Shown here piece after piece: positions 21,539-32,302 of a stretch of DNA of 64,000 bases. The notes beneath the pieces were generated by a model. It was not told the DNA's origin. It was given only the letters and a program-made list of their open reading frames with translations, and did no database searches. Source of the DNA: Culex pipiens pallens (taxonomy: Eukaryota > Arthropoda > Insecta > Diptera > Culicidae); assembly GCF_016801865.2 (NCBI RefSeq), contig NC_068938.1, forward strand, positions 110,422,141 to 110,486,140, given 5' to 3'. Numbering within the stretch: position 1 is the stretch's first letter; the number at the start of each line of letters is the position of its first letter. The position numbers were made by a program, and so were the translations under genes.

Positions 21539-23765
21539 AACGAAAATATTTTTGCGAATTTTGTTTTACGGTGCTTTACATTGCAATCAATATATATTTT
21601 TATGCTAGACCAAACATACTAAATATGATTATAAATGAAGGATTATGCATTTCAAATCGTTTCCAGTTGATAAGACTCCTACTTACATTGAAATTTTGAA
21701 GTTCTTGGAAAAAATATTTTGATTGCCCTCTGATTTCCGGGTTGATTTTAAAGAGGGGGCGACATAAACATTGAAAAATCATTACAACTGCCTAATTTTA
21801 CTATACACTTACTAATCTGAATGTTTTACTCTGTTCTCAAACACACAAATCAATCCGAATCGCCAAACAATAAGTTGCAAAAATTCACGCCAGAATCTGG
21901 CCCCATCCACCAAAGCCAACGCGCGCTGGGCCGATTTTATGTCGGCATTTCCAAACGTAAATCCTTTGTTCATTGAAACTTATTAAGAAACGACCGCAAC
22001 GTGCCCAAACTTTCAATTGATAAAAATTAATCAACAGAAGCCAGAAGCCGCCATGTGGTGCGAGAAAAAGACGCCGCGTCGAATTCAGCCCCGTCAGCAG
22101 ACTGTGGCCAACTTTGATTTGGCCAGAAGGTGATTTTGTGGACCCCGGTGACGGATTTCGGACGCGGGGGAATCGATTGATGTCCCGAGAGCGGTTCGAG
22201 TATTTAATTATGATCGTGACTTTGGCGGTAATGGCAGGTCGGCTGGGTTGGTAATGATGTTGTTAAAGGAGCTCAATAACTGCGACTGGACTGTGTGTGG
22301 ACGATGGCCATCCGGGCGCCATGCACTGGGGATCGGTCACACGACTGCAGTGCTGCAGTTGGCCATGGAAAGCAAATTGGAACTGGGCGGAAAAGTGCGT
22401 TGATCCAGCGCAGGGTGACAAATACATTGATTTAATCATTATTTTCAACTTTAGTATCCATCTGTAATATATTGCAAACTTCCCCAAAAAAATCAAGTCA
22501 GTGTTGGTTTGTCCAATCCTGAATTAAATCCATGCAGAATAAACTATCGGCCTGGATGGTTTCCCTATGGTCCTTGTGACTCCTCAGAATTATATTACCA
22601 TCAACATTCTACATTTTATTCTAAAATGTCAAATCTTCATCAATTTTCTGAAAATTTCATCAGGGCCTGAAACGTTCGAAGCTAACATAATCTATTTGTT
22701 TTTGTAAAGGTAAAACACCAAGGTCTTGGCGACTAGAGCGAACAAATAACAGCCGTTGGCCACCAACGGCGCCCGCCATGTCAGATTGTAGATCTCGGAG
22801 GATGGTACAGAAATATAAGTAACGCTTGTTGATGTTGGGACATCCTCTTTACAAACTTAAGAAATTTGGGTGTTTTTACAACATTTTTAAGAATACGATT
22901 TATTTTCAGTCAACACCATGCAGCCTGATTAGAATAATGCATCTTGTGGTAAGTCGATCGTTGACTGGTGCTGGCTAACTGAATGGTTTCGTTAATGGGG
23001 CATTGTTTATAAATCAGTTCGTTTTCATGGCGCAGTTTGATGCAAATTTTTAGCAAGAAGTGGAATATTGAACATATTTAAAAAAAAGTTTAAATTGGAA
23101 ATTCAATTATTTTTCAACTGCCCAGCTGATGTTCGTTTCGAACTTCAAATCAGTAATATTTAGTCATGCCTTGTCAAATATTGCATCGCTGAAAAGTAAG
23201 AAATCCCGTCTACAATTTATTGATCACCGAATGATGCATGTCCGATGCTACTGACTGATACCTTTCATCAGCGGCTTCTTTAAAAAAAGCTCGCCACAAT
23301 CAAGATCACCGCCAAATCGTATCACAGCATCTTCGGCAGAAATAACGATAATAAAAAAAAACTGCGTAAAACTGACCAGCATCCGCCTCACGGAAGCCAT
23401 CGGTCGTCGTGGTCCTTTTCGCGACCTGCCTGCGACTGATTGATCTTTATCAGCGATCTTCAATCTTGATCGGTCCCCCAGCCAAATTCGACGCCGATAA
23501 AAGGTAAACAATTTTAGAGACCTGCGGCGCAATGCTGGATGGGGAAAAAATTGGCGGAAAATCATGTTTATTTCATCGTCGTCGACGGCGTTGTCATGAA
23601 CCATGCCGAACGGCGCACATCCGCCACCACGAAGGCACGGAGAAAAAAAGTGGAACTTTTGTTAGTAACCGTAAAAAACATGAATAAAAAAATTATATTT
23701 TAATAGAAAATCTATCAACTTCACTTGTTACTTTGGTACAAATTTTCATTAAATGTTTTGCAAAT
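21539..23765. other. Unique-looking intergenic DNA, no gene recognised
   Basis: The interval 21,860-22,480 and the interval 22,900-23,640 look single-copy and contain scattered GC-rich words. A minus-strand ATG frame of 118 codons at 23,248-23,604 has no recognisable domain and ends in sequence with no family signature. I do not call it a gene. Confidence 0.35.
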
Positions 23766-23769
23766 GCAA

Positions 23770-24545
23770 ATTTATCTAAAAAGCTCATTTTTACAAAAAA
23801 AGTGTATAAATAACACTTAAGTGCTTATAACTTTTGATAGGGTTGTCAGATTTTCAATTTTTATTCCAATTTCTCTCTGGAAAGGTCTTTTGATTACCCA
23901 ACGTTTTCATAAAATAAACTGAAATCCGGCCTCAAAAAAGTGTAAAAATAATCCTTAAGTGATTATTACTTTTAATATGGTTGTCAGATCTTCAACGTTT
24001 TGGGCTCGTTTGAAAGATCTTTTAAAACCCTTTCTAAAAATGTAAAACATCACGGGTTTTCTTACAAAAACCACCCTTTTTACAATCTTCCGGACTTTAG
24101 CCGGTATCGTTTTTTCAGCATAACTTTTACAGTACTTTACTAAACTTCACAATTTATAGATACCCAAGTAACATTTTTTCCAGGAGTTCTACAAGAGCTC
24201 TTCAAGATAGCTACAGCATAGCAGTTTGGACCGCGGTAGGATAAAACTCTCTTCAAATACTCTTCCAAACTCCTGAAGAAGTTTTGAAGAGATTTTATCC
24301 TATCGCGGTCCAAACTGTTATGCTGTAGCTATCTTGAAGAGCTCTTGTAGAACTCCTGGAAAAAAAATGTTACTTGGGAAGTGACTTATGGGACTCCAAG
24401 ACGGATCGAATGAGACCAAAACGGTCAAAATCGGTTCAGCCAGTCCCAATATAATCGAGTGCAATTATTTTGATCAACATCCCACCACACATACAGACAT
24501 TTGCTTAGAATTTTATTCTGAGTCAAAATGTATACGTGAAGGTGG
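23770..24545 (-). mobile_element. Second copy of the roughly 1-kb GCCTTCCTCAC element family (partial)
   Basis: Read on the minus strand, this stretch repeats blocks of the element at 10,641-11,776 in the same order: the ACCCACCTTCA word, GTGGGATGTTGATCAA, the GATCCGTC-type block, AGTACTT, the ACCACCCTTTTTAC block (inverted) and the AAGTGTTATTTAT blocks. The canonical GCCTTCCTCAC ends are not seen, so it is partial. It is interrupted by a 216-bp foldback at 24,163-24,378, and the other copy shows the empty site. Confidence 0.7.
24163..24378. mobile_element. 216-bp near-perfect foldback MITE (CCCAAGTAACATTTT ends)
   Basis: The two halves are inverted repeats of roughly 95 bp, beginning CCCAAGTAACATTTTTT on each side and running through matching blocks such as CCAGGAGTTCTACAAGAGCT and GTTTGGACCGCG. 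The whole element could fold as one hairpin. It lies inside the copy at 23,770-24,545, and the related copy at 10.6-11.8 kb lacks it at the corresponding place. The TSD is short or unclear. Confidence 0.85.
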
Positions 24546-24894
24546 GTAAAGACCAGTTTTTGATTAATCTTGGTTACATCAATTCTCGGTAGTGATTCTA
24601 AACTAGAGTAGTCAAAAGGGATCAAACACTGAAACTAATTTTTGAGTCCAAAAGAACCAATCTATTTTTAAACTGTAAATCTGGATTATCAGAATTTTTT
24701 TATCTGCTAAAATTTCACTACGAGTAAATAAATCAGAAAGATTTTTTTCTTATCTTTGATCGTTGAACTATAATCTTATCATGCTTCAGAGTGACTTGGA
24801 AATGTGTTAGCTGGAAAAGGGTTATCATAAATATAAAAAAAATCTGGAATAAGGTTATCATAAATATAAAAATAGAAATAATTGAAATTACAAC

Positions 24895-24987
24895 CAATGG
24901 TTTCAACATTTGAATCAAAAAACTGTTTGAAATGCATGTTGCTCCAGTCCAGTAGTGTTGCAATCATCGGTTATCAAAATTTATAAG
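24895..24987 (+). repeat. Dispersed repeat copy (TCAACATTTGAAT family), target of SINE
   Basis: It shares word order with 10,481-10,600. The sequence resumes on the far side of the SINE at 25,720 with CTTTTTGCTGTGCATCGG, which parallels the CTTTTTGGGACTGTACATTGG block near 41,785. Confidence 0.55.
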
Positions 24988-25011
24988 TAAAAAAGATTTT
25001 TTGTCGCAAAA

Positions 25012-25086
25012 GGAGCGGCCGTGGCTGACTGGTTACGGTGTTCGCTTTGTAAGCGAATGGTTCTGGGTTCGATTCCCATCTGCTCC
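25012..25086 (+). other. tRNA-like head of the SINE (anticodon TGT)
   Basis: The block folds as a tRNA: acceptor GGAGCGG/CTGCTCC, anticodon stem TTCGC/GCGAA with loop TTTGTAA giving anticodon TGT, and T arm with GGTTCGATTCC. The outer T-stem pair is mismatched (C-T). Because it lies exactly at the 5' end of a TSD-bounded insertion, I read it as the internal polymerase III promoter of the SINE and not as a working tRNA-Thr gene. Confidence 0.7.
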
Positions 25087-25144
25087 CAACGAGAAAGTTA
25101 AGAACACATAAATTTGAAATGATGAATATGAACGAAAAATCAAA

Positions 25145-25219
25145 GTCGCTCGAGGCGGGGTTCGATCCTCTGTCCTTTGAATTGGTAAGCAAAAATGCTA
25201 ACCACTAGGCCATGACGAC
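25145..25219 (-). other. Second tRNA-like block, opposite strand, inside the SINE
   Basis: On the minus strand an A-box-like TGGCCTAGTGGTTAGCAT is followed by a B-box-like GGATCGAACCC, with partial acceptor pairing GTCGT/GCGAC. The anticodon arm is degraded. This places two tRNA-derived promoters facing each other about 60 bp apart inside one element. Confidence 0.55.
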
Positions 25220-25719
25220 TTGGTGAGCTTGGACTGGCATTAGGAATACTGTTACAGAGAGCGAGTTGTGGCGCTATAACCACGGCAAATAGAGTCCAGG
25301 GCATTCGTGGAAATACAATGTCCCATCCCAGAGGGTCCCGGAGTACCAAACCTTCTTAGCATGGTGCTCCCAACGAATACAACCAAAAATCTCGGAGCGT
25401 ATGGTGGTGTGTCCCCACGCTTCTTCCTCCCCTGTCGATTCAGAATTTTGTTGTTGTTCGAACACTCAGTGCTCAAACTCAACCCAATTACGAGTCATCT
25501 CTGCGATACGGCTTTACGCAGTAGGCCTGGCCGATTTAACGCTTGTGACGTTTCAATGTATTTCGATGCATTGGCGCACTACAAATGTTAATAAATGACA
25601 AGAAGAGTGCTAGGCGTCATCTAACCTAAGGCACTCTCCAGGATCCCTTCGAAAGATTGGCTGCGCTAGGGTCTGATTAGATTAGATTAGAGATTTAAAA
25701 AAGATTTTTTGTCGCAAAA

Positions 25720-26388
25720 ACTTTTTGCTGTGCATCGGAATTTCGCCAAAAAATATCAATATAGTTTAAAATGTTAAAATCTCTGGATTTCTCTCCATGT
25801 TTCTTTTTTCTTGAAAATCCCAATCATAAACTACAACAGTTACAAGTTACTTTGCCCAAAACACAACATCGATCAGAAATTGTTCTCAAGATAATGATTT
25901 TCGGATACAGTCCAAACTCGTATTTCTGAAAGGTTTTGGAATATTTCACTTCGGATAAGCGAACCACGAAATAAAAAATCATTGCCTTATTTTTGATTGT
26001 TGAGCTTAGCTCCCCTAAACTACACTGAACTTTCTATTTGATCTTTCAAATTCAAGATGGCGGGTATTGGGCAATCAACTTTTCAAATTTGACTAAAAAG
26101 AGATTAGGGGAACAGTATCTAATTCCAGCGTGCCTCTAATGTTGGCAGGTCAGAACTTTGACATTCAATTAAAGCTAATTAAAAGCGTTTTCAACTGAAA
26201 TGGAGTGATAAATAGCTCAATGAGAAGTGAGCAAGCAAGTTTCTTTCAAAAGTTTTGCAAAATTAGTTGTTTAAATAGTGAAAATCAGCAAATTGGATGG
26301 AGTTAGGAGCGAGTGCTTAACCTGCCAAACATACGAGAATTTCCCCTACAGAACTCAATGTTAAAACAATAATTCAAAATCGAAATCA
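25720..26388. other. AT-rich intergenic DNA, no gene recognised
   Basis: The first part continues the dispersed repeat interrupted by the SINE. From about 25,990 onward I see no coding frame or element boundaries. A TGCCTCTAATGTTGGCAGG word near 26,131 and AACCTGCCAAAC near 26,320 form a weak inverted pair. Confidence 0.35.
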
Positions 26389-26390
26389 AA

Positions 26391-26630
26391 TTATTCGCTC
26401 TGCAGCATTGCCTTGGCGTTCTCGATTGCGAGATTCCTACTCTAAACTAGGTGTCCGAAGGCTTGATTGTTGAGGCAATTGCAAACCTCTTTTTACACCT
26501 GAGCTTCCATCCACCCCGTGATTCGAACTGACGATCTTTGGATTGTGAGCCCAACTGTCTACCAGCGACTCCACCGAGACAGGACCCAAAGAGACGACTC
26601 CTACACCTGCACTGAGCTAACGACCTAACC
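26391..26630 (-). mobile_element. tRNA-derived SINE, same family as 54,463-54,745
   Basis: The minus strand carries a tRNA-like module with anticodon arm TGGGCTCACAATCCAA and B box AGTTCGAATCAC. It is preceded by GGTGTAGGAGTCGTCTC and followed by a body with AAGCCTTCGGACACCTAG. The same order (GGTGTAGGAGTTGTCTC, then tRNA-like, then AAGCCTTCGGACTCCTAG) occurs at 54.5 kb. AATTGAAAAT-like strings on both sides are a probable imperfect TSD. Confidence 0.75.
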
Positions 26631-26988
26631 TCTAATTGAAAATATCGAGAAAAAAAATTAGAACTTTATAGAATTTCTCAAAAACTGATCTTTCCCCCTT
26701 AGCTGTTTCACATACGAAAGAAAAAAATAACAAAAACGTAGCAGATTAACAAAAATTTTAGATTTTTCTCAGCGTTTCTTTTAAAAACCCCAAGAGATTC
26801 GCAAATTTTTTAATGGTTTCACATAAAGCGCAAAACAAAACAAAAACGCTTTCGATAACTTTTTCGGCTGGCGGACGACAAAAACGGTGCCCTGATAAAT
26901 TATGTATTGGTTTCCGCTGATCGATATAGCGAGAGATCGTTATCGCGTATCGCTTGTTTGGACTGCTTTTTTGAGATTTATATTTTAA

Positions 26989-27680
26989 GGGGTTACATAC
27001 ATGTAGAAAATCACAAAATTTTATATTACAGAATATTTGATAAATTCACTCAAAAGATGATTATTAATCACTCCTGAAAGTTTCATGAAGATATTTCATG
27101 ATTAAACTGAGTTAGAGACGATTTAAGCTCAAAATTTTGCCATGCGCAAAGCGGGCTGTCAAACTTTGTTGGCGTTTTTCTATAAACCCCGAGTTGATTT
27201 ACGGGTGCCACGATAACTCGAGATGGGATGGACCAAATTGGTTGAAATTTGAAGTGAAGACTCTCAAGATGTATCCCATGTGCATGACGAAGCCCAATTT
27301 TTAAAATTTGCTTTTTAAAAAAATACAAAAATCAAAAACTAACGGTTAAAAACACAAAAATATTTTTATCTTTTTTTTTAAAAAAAACTTTTTAAAAATC
27401 GGGCTTCGTCATGCACACGGAATCGGTTTAACGAGTCTTCACCAAAATTTTGAGCCGATTTGGTCAAGACAGTGTTGAGATATCGTGGCACCCGTTTTTT
27501 GAAACTGCTAACTTGAAATTGCTATATCTCGGCAATCATGCAACCAAATATCTTCAAATTTGTTTAGAAAGTAGGTGAAAATGTATATTTTAATGCCATG
27601 AAAAAAGAATTTTTTAAAAGTTGAAATGTGTGCTCATACTAACATCTGATTGTTTTGCCGATATACATGTATGTAACCCC
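26989..27680. mobile_element. 692-bp TTAA-flanked MITE (piggyBac-type target duplication)
   Basis: The ends are a perfect 17-bp inverted repeat, GGGGTTACATACATGTA, and the target TTAA is present on both sides (26,985-26,988 and 27,681-27,684). The interior contains a second imperfect palindrome around the GGGCTTCGTCATGCAC word (in both orientations near 27,290 and 27,400). TTAA duplication is the piggyBac hallmark, but the termini are not canonical piggyBac. There is no coding capacity. Confidence 0.85.
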
Positions 27681-27684
27681 TTAA

Positions 27685-29482
27685 GCAGCCGATTTGAGCC
27701 GACTTGAATCGCGTATTTCGATTTGATTTGAACTGCAATCAGAGGAGGGCCAATCTTGGCGCTGACTGATCAGTGACGATTGACCACGATCGATGGATGG
27801 ATGGCTGGGTCGACTTCTGGATTCTTTTGAAATTTTCCGCTTAACTTTTACTAACCGTGTTAAGGCATCGTGGGGTTTTCCAAGTCCCTGGTTGTAATGT
27901 TCATTTTTTTTTTTGAGATCAGGTTGGGTCAGTTTGTAGAAGATTTAAATTTGCATGTAAATTTTAATTGTATCTAAAACTTAGGTTAAAAAAATATCAT
28001 TTTCAATACTTATATCTAACTACTACTCTGACAGTTTGTATTGCCCAAACATGTCCAGTCCATATCCGGTAGATTTTGTATGCTTAGTCTTTGAGTTGGA
28101 ATGTGCTTGCAATACCAATAGATCAGAATTAGGGAAATAAATCAACCAGACCCCACTCAAACGAGGAAACTTTGTTCTGAATGCGCGATCAGCAGCACTT
28201 CAAGTTAGCCTAAGTTATGCTAATTCCCTTAATAATTGCGATTAGGACACCGTCCCCGAATACAGCTTAACCATGTTTTCAACGCGTTTCCCCACAGCCA
28301 GTATCGGCCCCATTATCGGCAGCTTAAAGTCTCCATCCATTTTCATCCAATAACAATTATATTCGGATTTGGCCGCCGCTCGTTGATTCATTGCTCCGTC
28401 TGTCTGTCGCAGGATTGGATTAGCCTTGATCAGCTGGAATGATCTTCGGCGGCGAACAACAGCGCAGGAATCAATTTTCGATTTGAATAACTCAAAAGAG
28501 TGTCGCCACCTTCCAACAGAAAAAAAAGCAGCCGCCTCATAAAGATGTTAATGTCCGTGTGCGTCCTCCTCTGTTTCGCAGAATTGAATTCCTCCCGCGT
28601 ACAGGCAAAAACGTGCTCATCTGGCGCATAATTCCCGGCCGGTGACTAACGATCGCCTCAAATCCCCTGATCTACGACGCGTACAGCTGGTCATTTTGGA
28701 GACCGGACCCCACACGGATTGTCGCCGCGACCGCCCGGAAGGAGCACATTTATCACGGGATTTGAGCTCGTATCGATCGGTTAATAAGGTTTTGGGTTTT
28801 GGGCTGTTTTGGACGATTCGATCAACGTTTGGAACACGGTTTGGCTGACGGTGGCTGTCGAATCTGATGAATTCCAAAGTGGAAATCAATTTGCCAAGCG
28901 TAAATTGGTGTCGTTTCTGTTATCAATATTCAATAGCTTCTGAATTGATGATTTGGTGTTGAAATCGTCGATGGCTAATTTGATTCGCGTGTACGAGAGA
29001 AGCGCGCTGGCGTTTGAGGCGTGTGACTGCAAGGATCAAATTTTCTAGGAACTATGAGGTCCGGTAATATAACCTCGGTTCTGAAATTATCGCTATTTAA
29101 CCATATTTTTTGTGGGAAAATGAGGAATATCTAAAACCAATTCAAAATCAATTTTCTTGCGTTGTTAATTTCGATTGATGTGATTTTGTTGCTCATACCA
29201 AAGCCGATGTTTATTTAGTACACAAATTTTAAACGAATGTCGCTGTATTTTTTCGATTTTAAATGGAATATTTTCATAATTTCTTATATTTATTGTTAAT
29301 GAATAAGAACCACTCAGAACATTTGTAGAATATTTCGGCTGGTTTTGACTGATGTTTTAGAACTATAATTATAATATACAGAATCAGATGCCTCAACCTA
29401 ATTTACTGAAAATAAGTACATTTCCCTCTATAAATATATTATCACTTGTAGCACCAACGGGGTAAAAACTTACGCGAAGCAC
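27685..29482. other. Unique-looking intergenic DNA, no gene recognised
   Basis: From 28,230 to 29,040 the DNA is of moderate GC content and looks single-copy. Two opposing open frames near 28,617-28,889 show no domain. Candidate non-coding regulatory DNA only. Confidence 0.35.
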
Positions 29483-29734
29483 CATGGGGGTCAAAAAAGT
29501 TGGAAATGCAACTTCACCGGCTTTTTCAACCCTTGGAAAAAAAAGTTGGAAATACCTCTTTCATTGTAACTTGAGGTTTGTCCATAAATTAACACTTCGA
29601 CTGTCGACCTCTTGTTTATACTTTTTGAAAGCACCTTTTCAAGTTTTAATTGAATGGATTTTGCTGCAAGCATTCAGGCGCCCCCTCCCCCCTTCCCCCT
29701 AAAGTGATCACGTGGTTTATGGATGACCCCCATG
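29483..29734. mobile_element. Probable 252-bp MITE (CATGGGGGTC ends)
   Basis: Terminal inverted repeats of 10 bp, CATGGGGGTC and GACCCCCATG, bound an otherwise non-coding stretch containing CACGTGGTTTATGGATGAC. No clear TSD is seen, so the boundaries are provisional. Confidence 0.45.
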
Positions 29735-30334
29735 AATCACTGAGATGATCCAAAATAGCTTTTTATTTGAAAATGGCAGTTATTTTTCAATCTGAAGGTT
29801 AAAAACAAGTTTGTGTTTTATTACAGTCTTTAAATGCTCTAGAATAACTTTCTCTAAGAATTCACCCTGAAATGCTTTGTTCACAAATCAGTTTGTAATG
29901 GCTTGTTTTGGTATTTTGAAACATTATCTCTTATCCGAAAATTGCTAAATAATATTGACGTAGACTACGTCTTTGTCGAAGGTACTGGGGTGCCATTTAA
30001 AAAAACCCGGGCCGAAGGCCCTGGATTACTGCGTCATCCGTCAAACGCTTATATCTTCCTTCCCTCTAATCGAATCGACACGATTTATGTTCCATTCGAT
30101 TCGAAAATTATTCAGCAATTTGCTATAAAACTTTCATTGTTGGCAAAATAGTTTAACTATTGAAACAATTGAATGTTTTAAAATATTTTCAAAACGCAGA
30201 GATTTTGCAAGCAAAATGAGCGCTTCCCACTCACGGACGGGAAGGTCAAGTACCTATTTTGAGGGGAAAATCATCCGAGCAACGCGACCGAGTGTCGGTC
30301 GCGAAAAAGGAGGGGAAGTAGCGGGCCGAAATCA

Positions 30335-30342
30335 TATATAAG
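30335..30342 (+). promoter_or_regulatory. TATA box (TATATAAG) with downstream initiator
   Basis: TATATAAG is followed at about +30 by ATCATTCACG, a fair arthropod initiator context. It probably drives transcription of the LTR-like element. No host gene is recognised downstream. Confidence 0.55.
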
Positions 30343-30548
30343 AACGCGCGCCAGAGCCCATTCTATCATTCACGTCTCAGACGTCGGACCGGCAGCAACA
30401 GCAGAAAAGCTCAGCCCAGAGCAGCAGCAGCAGGAGAGAGACCAGAGCAGCAGCAGCAGGAGAGAGAGGGACCAGAACTGCAAAAGAAGCGCGCATCGCC
30501 TTCTCGTCGTCGTCAGCCAGTTGCCTCTCGATGGCCGGAACGTTTGGA

Positions 30549-30923
30549 TCGTCCCACCCGGGACGAGGCAGCAACAAGATGAGGCGCGCGCCTGCTGCTT
30601 TCTCGCCGAAAAGTTGCCTCTCGTGGGTCAAGCCGTGGTTGTGAAACTTCCCAATTCTAGTTGTTAAACTTCCCAACTCTTCGGAGTTGCCTCACTCCCC
30701 GTCCCTCGTCCCACCCGGGACGAGGCATCAACAAGATGAGGCGCGCGCCTGCTGCCTTCCGCCGAAAAGCCTCTCGTGGGTCAAGCCGTGGTTGTGAAAC
30801 AATCAGGACATCCAACTAGCTCGTCGCATTCGCGGCGAGCGCTTCTGAAAGAGTTACGTCGTATCCAATTCCAAACTGTTGAAAGAGTTGCCCTCATCCC
30901 TCGTCCCACCCGGGACGAGGCAG
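30549..30923 (+). repeat. Tandem duplication of a roughly 97-bp GC-rich block
   Basis: Copies at 30,549-30,647 and 30,706-30,800 share the palindrome TCGTCCCACCCGGGACGA, the word ACAAGATGAGGCGCGCGCCT and the ending GTGGTTGTGAAAC. A third partial copy begins at 30,901. Spacing between starts is 157 bp and 195 bp. The palindrome could form a stem in a transcript. Confidence 0.8.
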
Positions 30924-31198
30924 CGAGCTGCAATAATTTCAATTTAAATTTCAGGAACAAATTTTGGTCTTCGGGGGCGACATAATGCACAGCTTTCTGA
31001 GGCTCTCGTTTACCTTCAAAATCAATAATTATGTATTGATTCATGCCTAGAAATGCTAAAAGTTTATTAATCTTTTTAATCCTATTGAAAATTTCAAAGA
31101 ATTTCATTTTTTCGAAAGTGTCGAAAGTTAAACAATTTGCTACCCGATTTGATTCTCACCAAACGCACACATCTAAACTTTACGTAGTCTACGCCATT

Positions 31199-32191
31199 CC
31201 GGTTATGTCTGTGACATAACTACTTTGACTTTTTTGGTACCTGAACAAAGTTTCTTCAATTGTCATATCTGACAACAAAACCTTCCATTTGTGGGCAATC
31301 AGTGGCTTGTATCTGTGGTCTTACTGAGCCCAAATGCCAAATATGAGCTTGATTGTATCTAACAGGAGCTGGCGTTTTGCATTTAAATTTAAAGGAATTA
31401 AACCAGTAAAAAGAGTTTTTTTGTTCAAAAATGTAAATTATTGAGGCACTATTGCCACTAAAGCGCTTATTTTCCACATTAATGGCGTGTAGGCCAGATC
31501 TTTGCGCATGTCTTTCAAAATTTTGCATTTTTTTAAGTGTCCCCAGCAAAAAGGCTTCGCACCAAAATTTGGAACATGCCAGTGATGTTAAAAAAACGTG
31601 TTATTGGTCTTAAATTGCTTTTAAAAAAAGTCTTTTTATGGGTTAAATCTCATTTTAAATTCAAATGCAAAGCGACGGCTCCTGTTTAGTCTAATAACGC
31701 TCAGATTCGCGATTTGGGCTCAGTACATTTACCGAAGCCCCTGAATGACCTAGAAAAAGTTAGTTTTGTAACGTCCGAATGTTTAATCTAGACCCGATTT
31801 TTCTAAGTCTTAATTATCTGAAGTTTCGTTAATCCGCAGATCGCATAAGAGATTTTTTGGTGTCATAATTGAGATAAACAAATTTACCTTATACGACTTG
31901 CGGATCTCGAGATATCACATTTGAAAAAATAAAGGTGATTCACAAAATTTACGAAAAATGCAAAGCTTTAAGATGGTGACAAAAATCCGACGATTTGGAT
32001 TAAAATAGAAATATTTTGGTATTTTTGTTGGTATAAACAAACCCACTTTTTTACTATCATTCCTCAAAGTTGATTGATTGAATCTATATTCACCAATTTA
32101 CTATGCAATCAGGTGCATCAGGATACTAAGTAAATAAAACACAACATATTAAAAACAAAAAAAGTTCAAGATGGTATGTCAGAGACATAAC
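31199..32191. mobile_element. About 1-kb TIR element (CGGTTATGTCTNTGACAT ends)
   Basis: The ends are inverted copies of CGGTTATGTCTGTGACAT with one mismatch. The interior from about 31,375 to 32,170 is repeated in direct orientation at 35,385-36,175, and shorter pieces of it recur at 38,780-38,890. Shared words include GCGCATGTCTTTCAAAATTT, CCCCAGCAAAAAGGC and CAGGTGCATCAGGATACTAA. No coding sequence is visible. Confidence 0.6.
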
Positions 32192-32302
32192 CGAAAGACA
32201 TAGGACCAAACAATTTGAATGAGTTTTTGGATTGCTAGGGAAATCTGGAATAAGATTATTTTATTTTGTTTCATAGATTTGTCGGCAAAATTGTCATAAA
32301 TG

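Larger units (their letters stand above)
25012..25695 (+). mobile_element. 684-bp composite tRNA-derived SINE, (GATTA)n tail, perfect 24-bp TSD
   Basis: A 24-bp string ending GATTTTTTGTCGCAAAA is present identically at 24,988-25,011 and 25,696-25,719. The insertion begins exactly at the first base of a tRNA-like head (GGAGCGG) and ends in a short run of GATTA repeats. The body includes a second tRNA-like block on the opposite strand at 25,145-25,219 and a roughly 450-bp non-tRNA tail region with GGATCCCTTCGAAAGATTGG near the 3' end. The clean TSD implies a recent insertion. At 684 bp it is long for a SINE. Confidence 0.85.
30172..30990 (+). mobile_element. Possible solo LTR or LTR-retrotransposon 5' end
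   Basis: This GC-rich island in AT-rich DNA has a TATATAAG box at 30,335-30,342 followed 30 bp later by an initiator-like TCATTC. A long leader without open frame follows, ending near AATTTTGGTCTTCGGGGGCG, which looks like an LTR/primer-binding region. Inside are two copies of a roughly 97-bp block (30,549-30,647 and 30,706-30,800), both starting TCGTCCCACCCGGGACGA, and a third start at 30,901. No gag or pol sequence follows, so a solo LTR or remnant is the best reading. The LTR borders are not proven. Confidence 0.4.

Noticed and set aside
23248..23604. 118-codon ATG frame on the minus strand
   Set aside because: No domain, no splice context and no coding signature. Retained only as a note.
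25012..25086. Functional tRNA-Thr(TGT) gene
   Set aside because: It sits exactly at the 5' end of a TSD-bounded retro-insertion and has a T-stem mismatch, so it is the head of a SINE.
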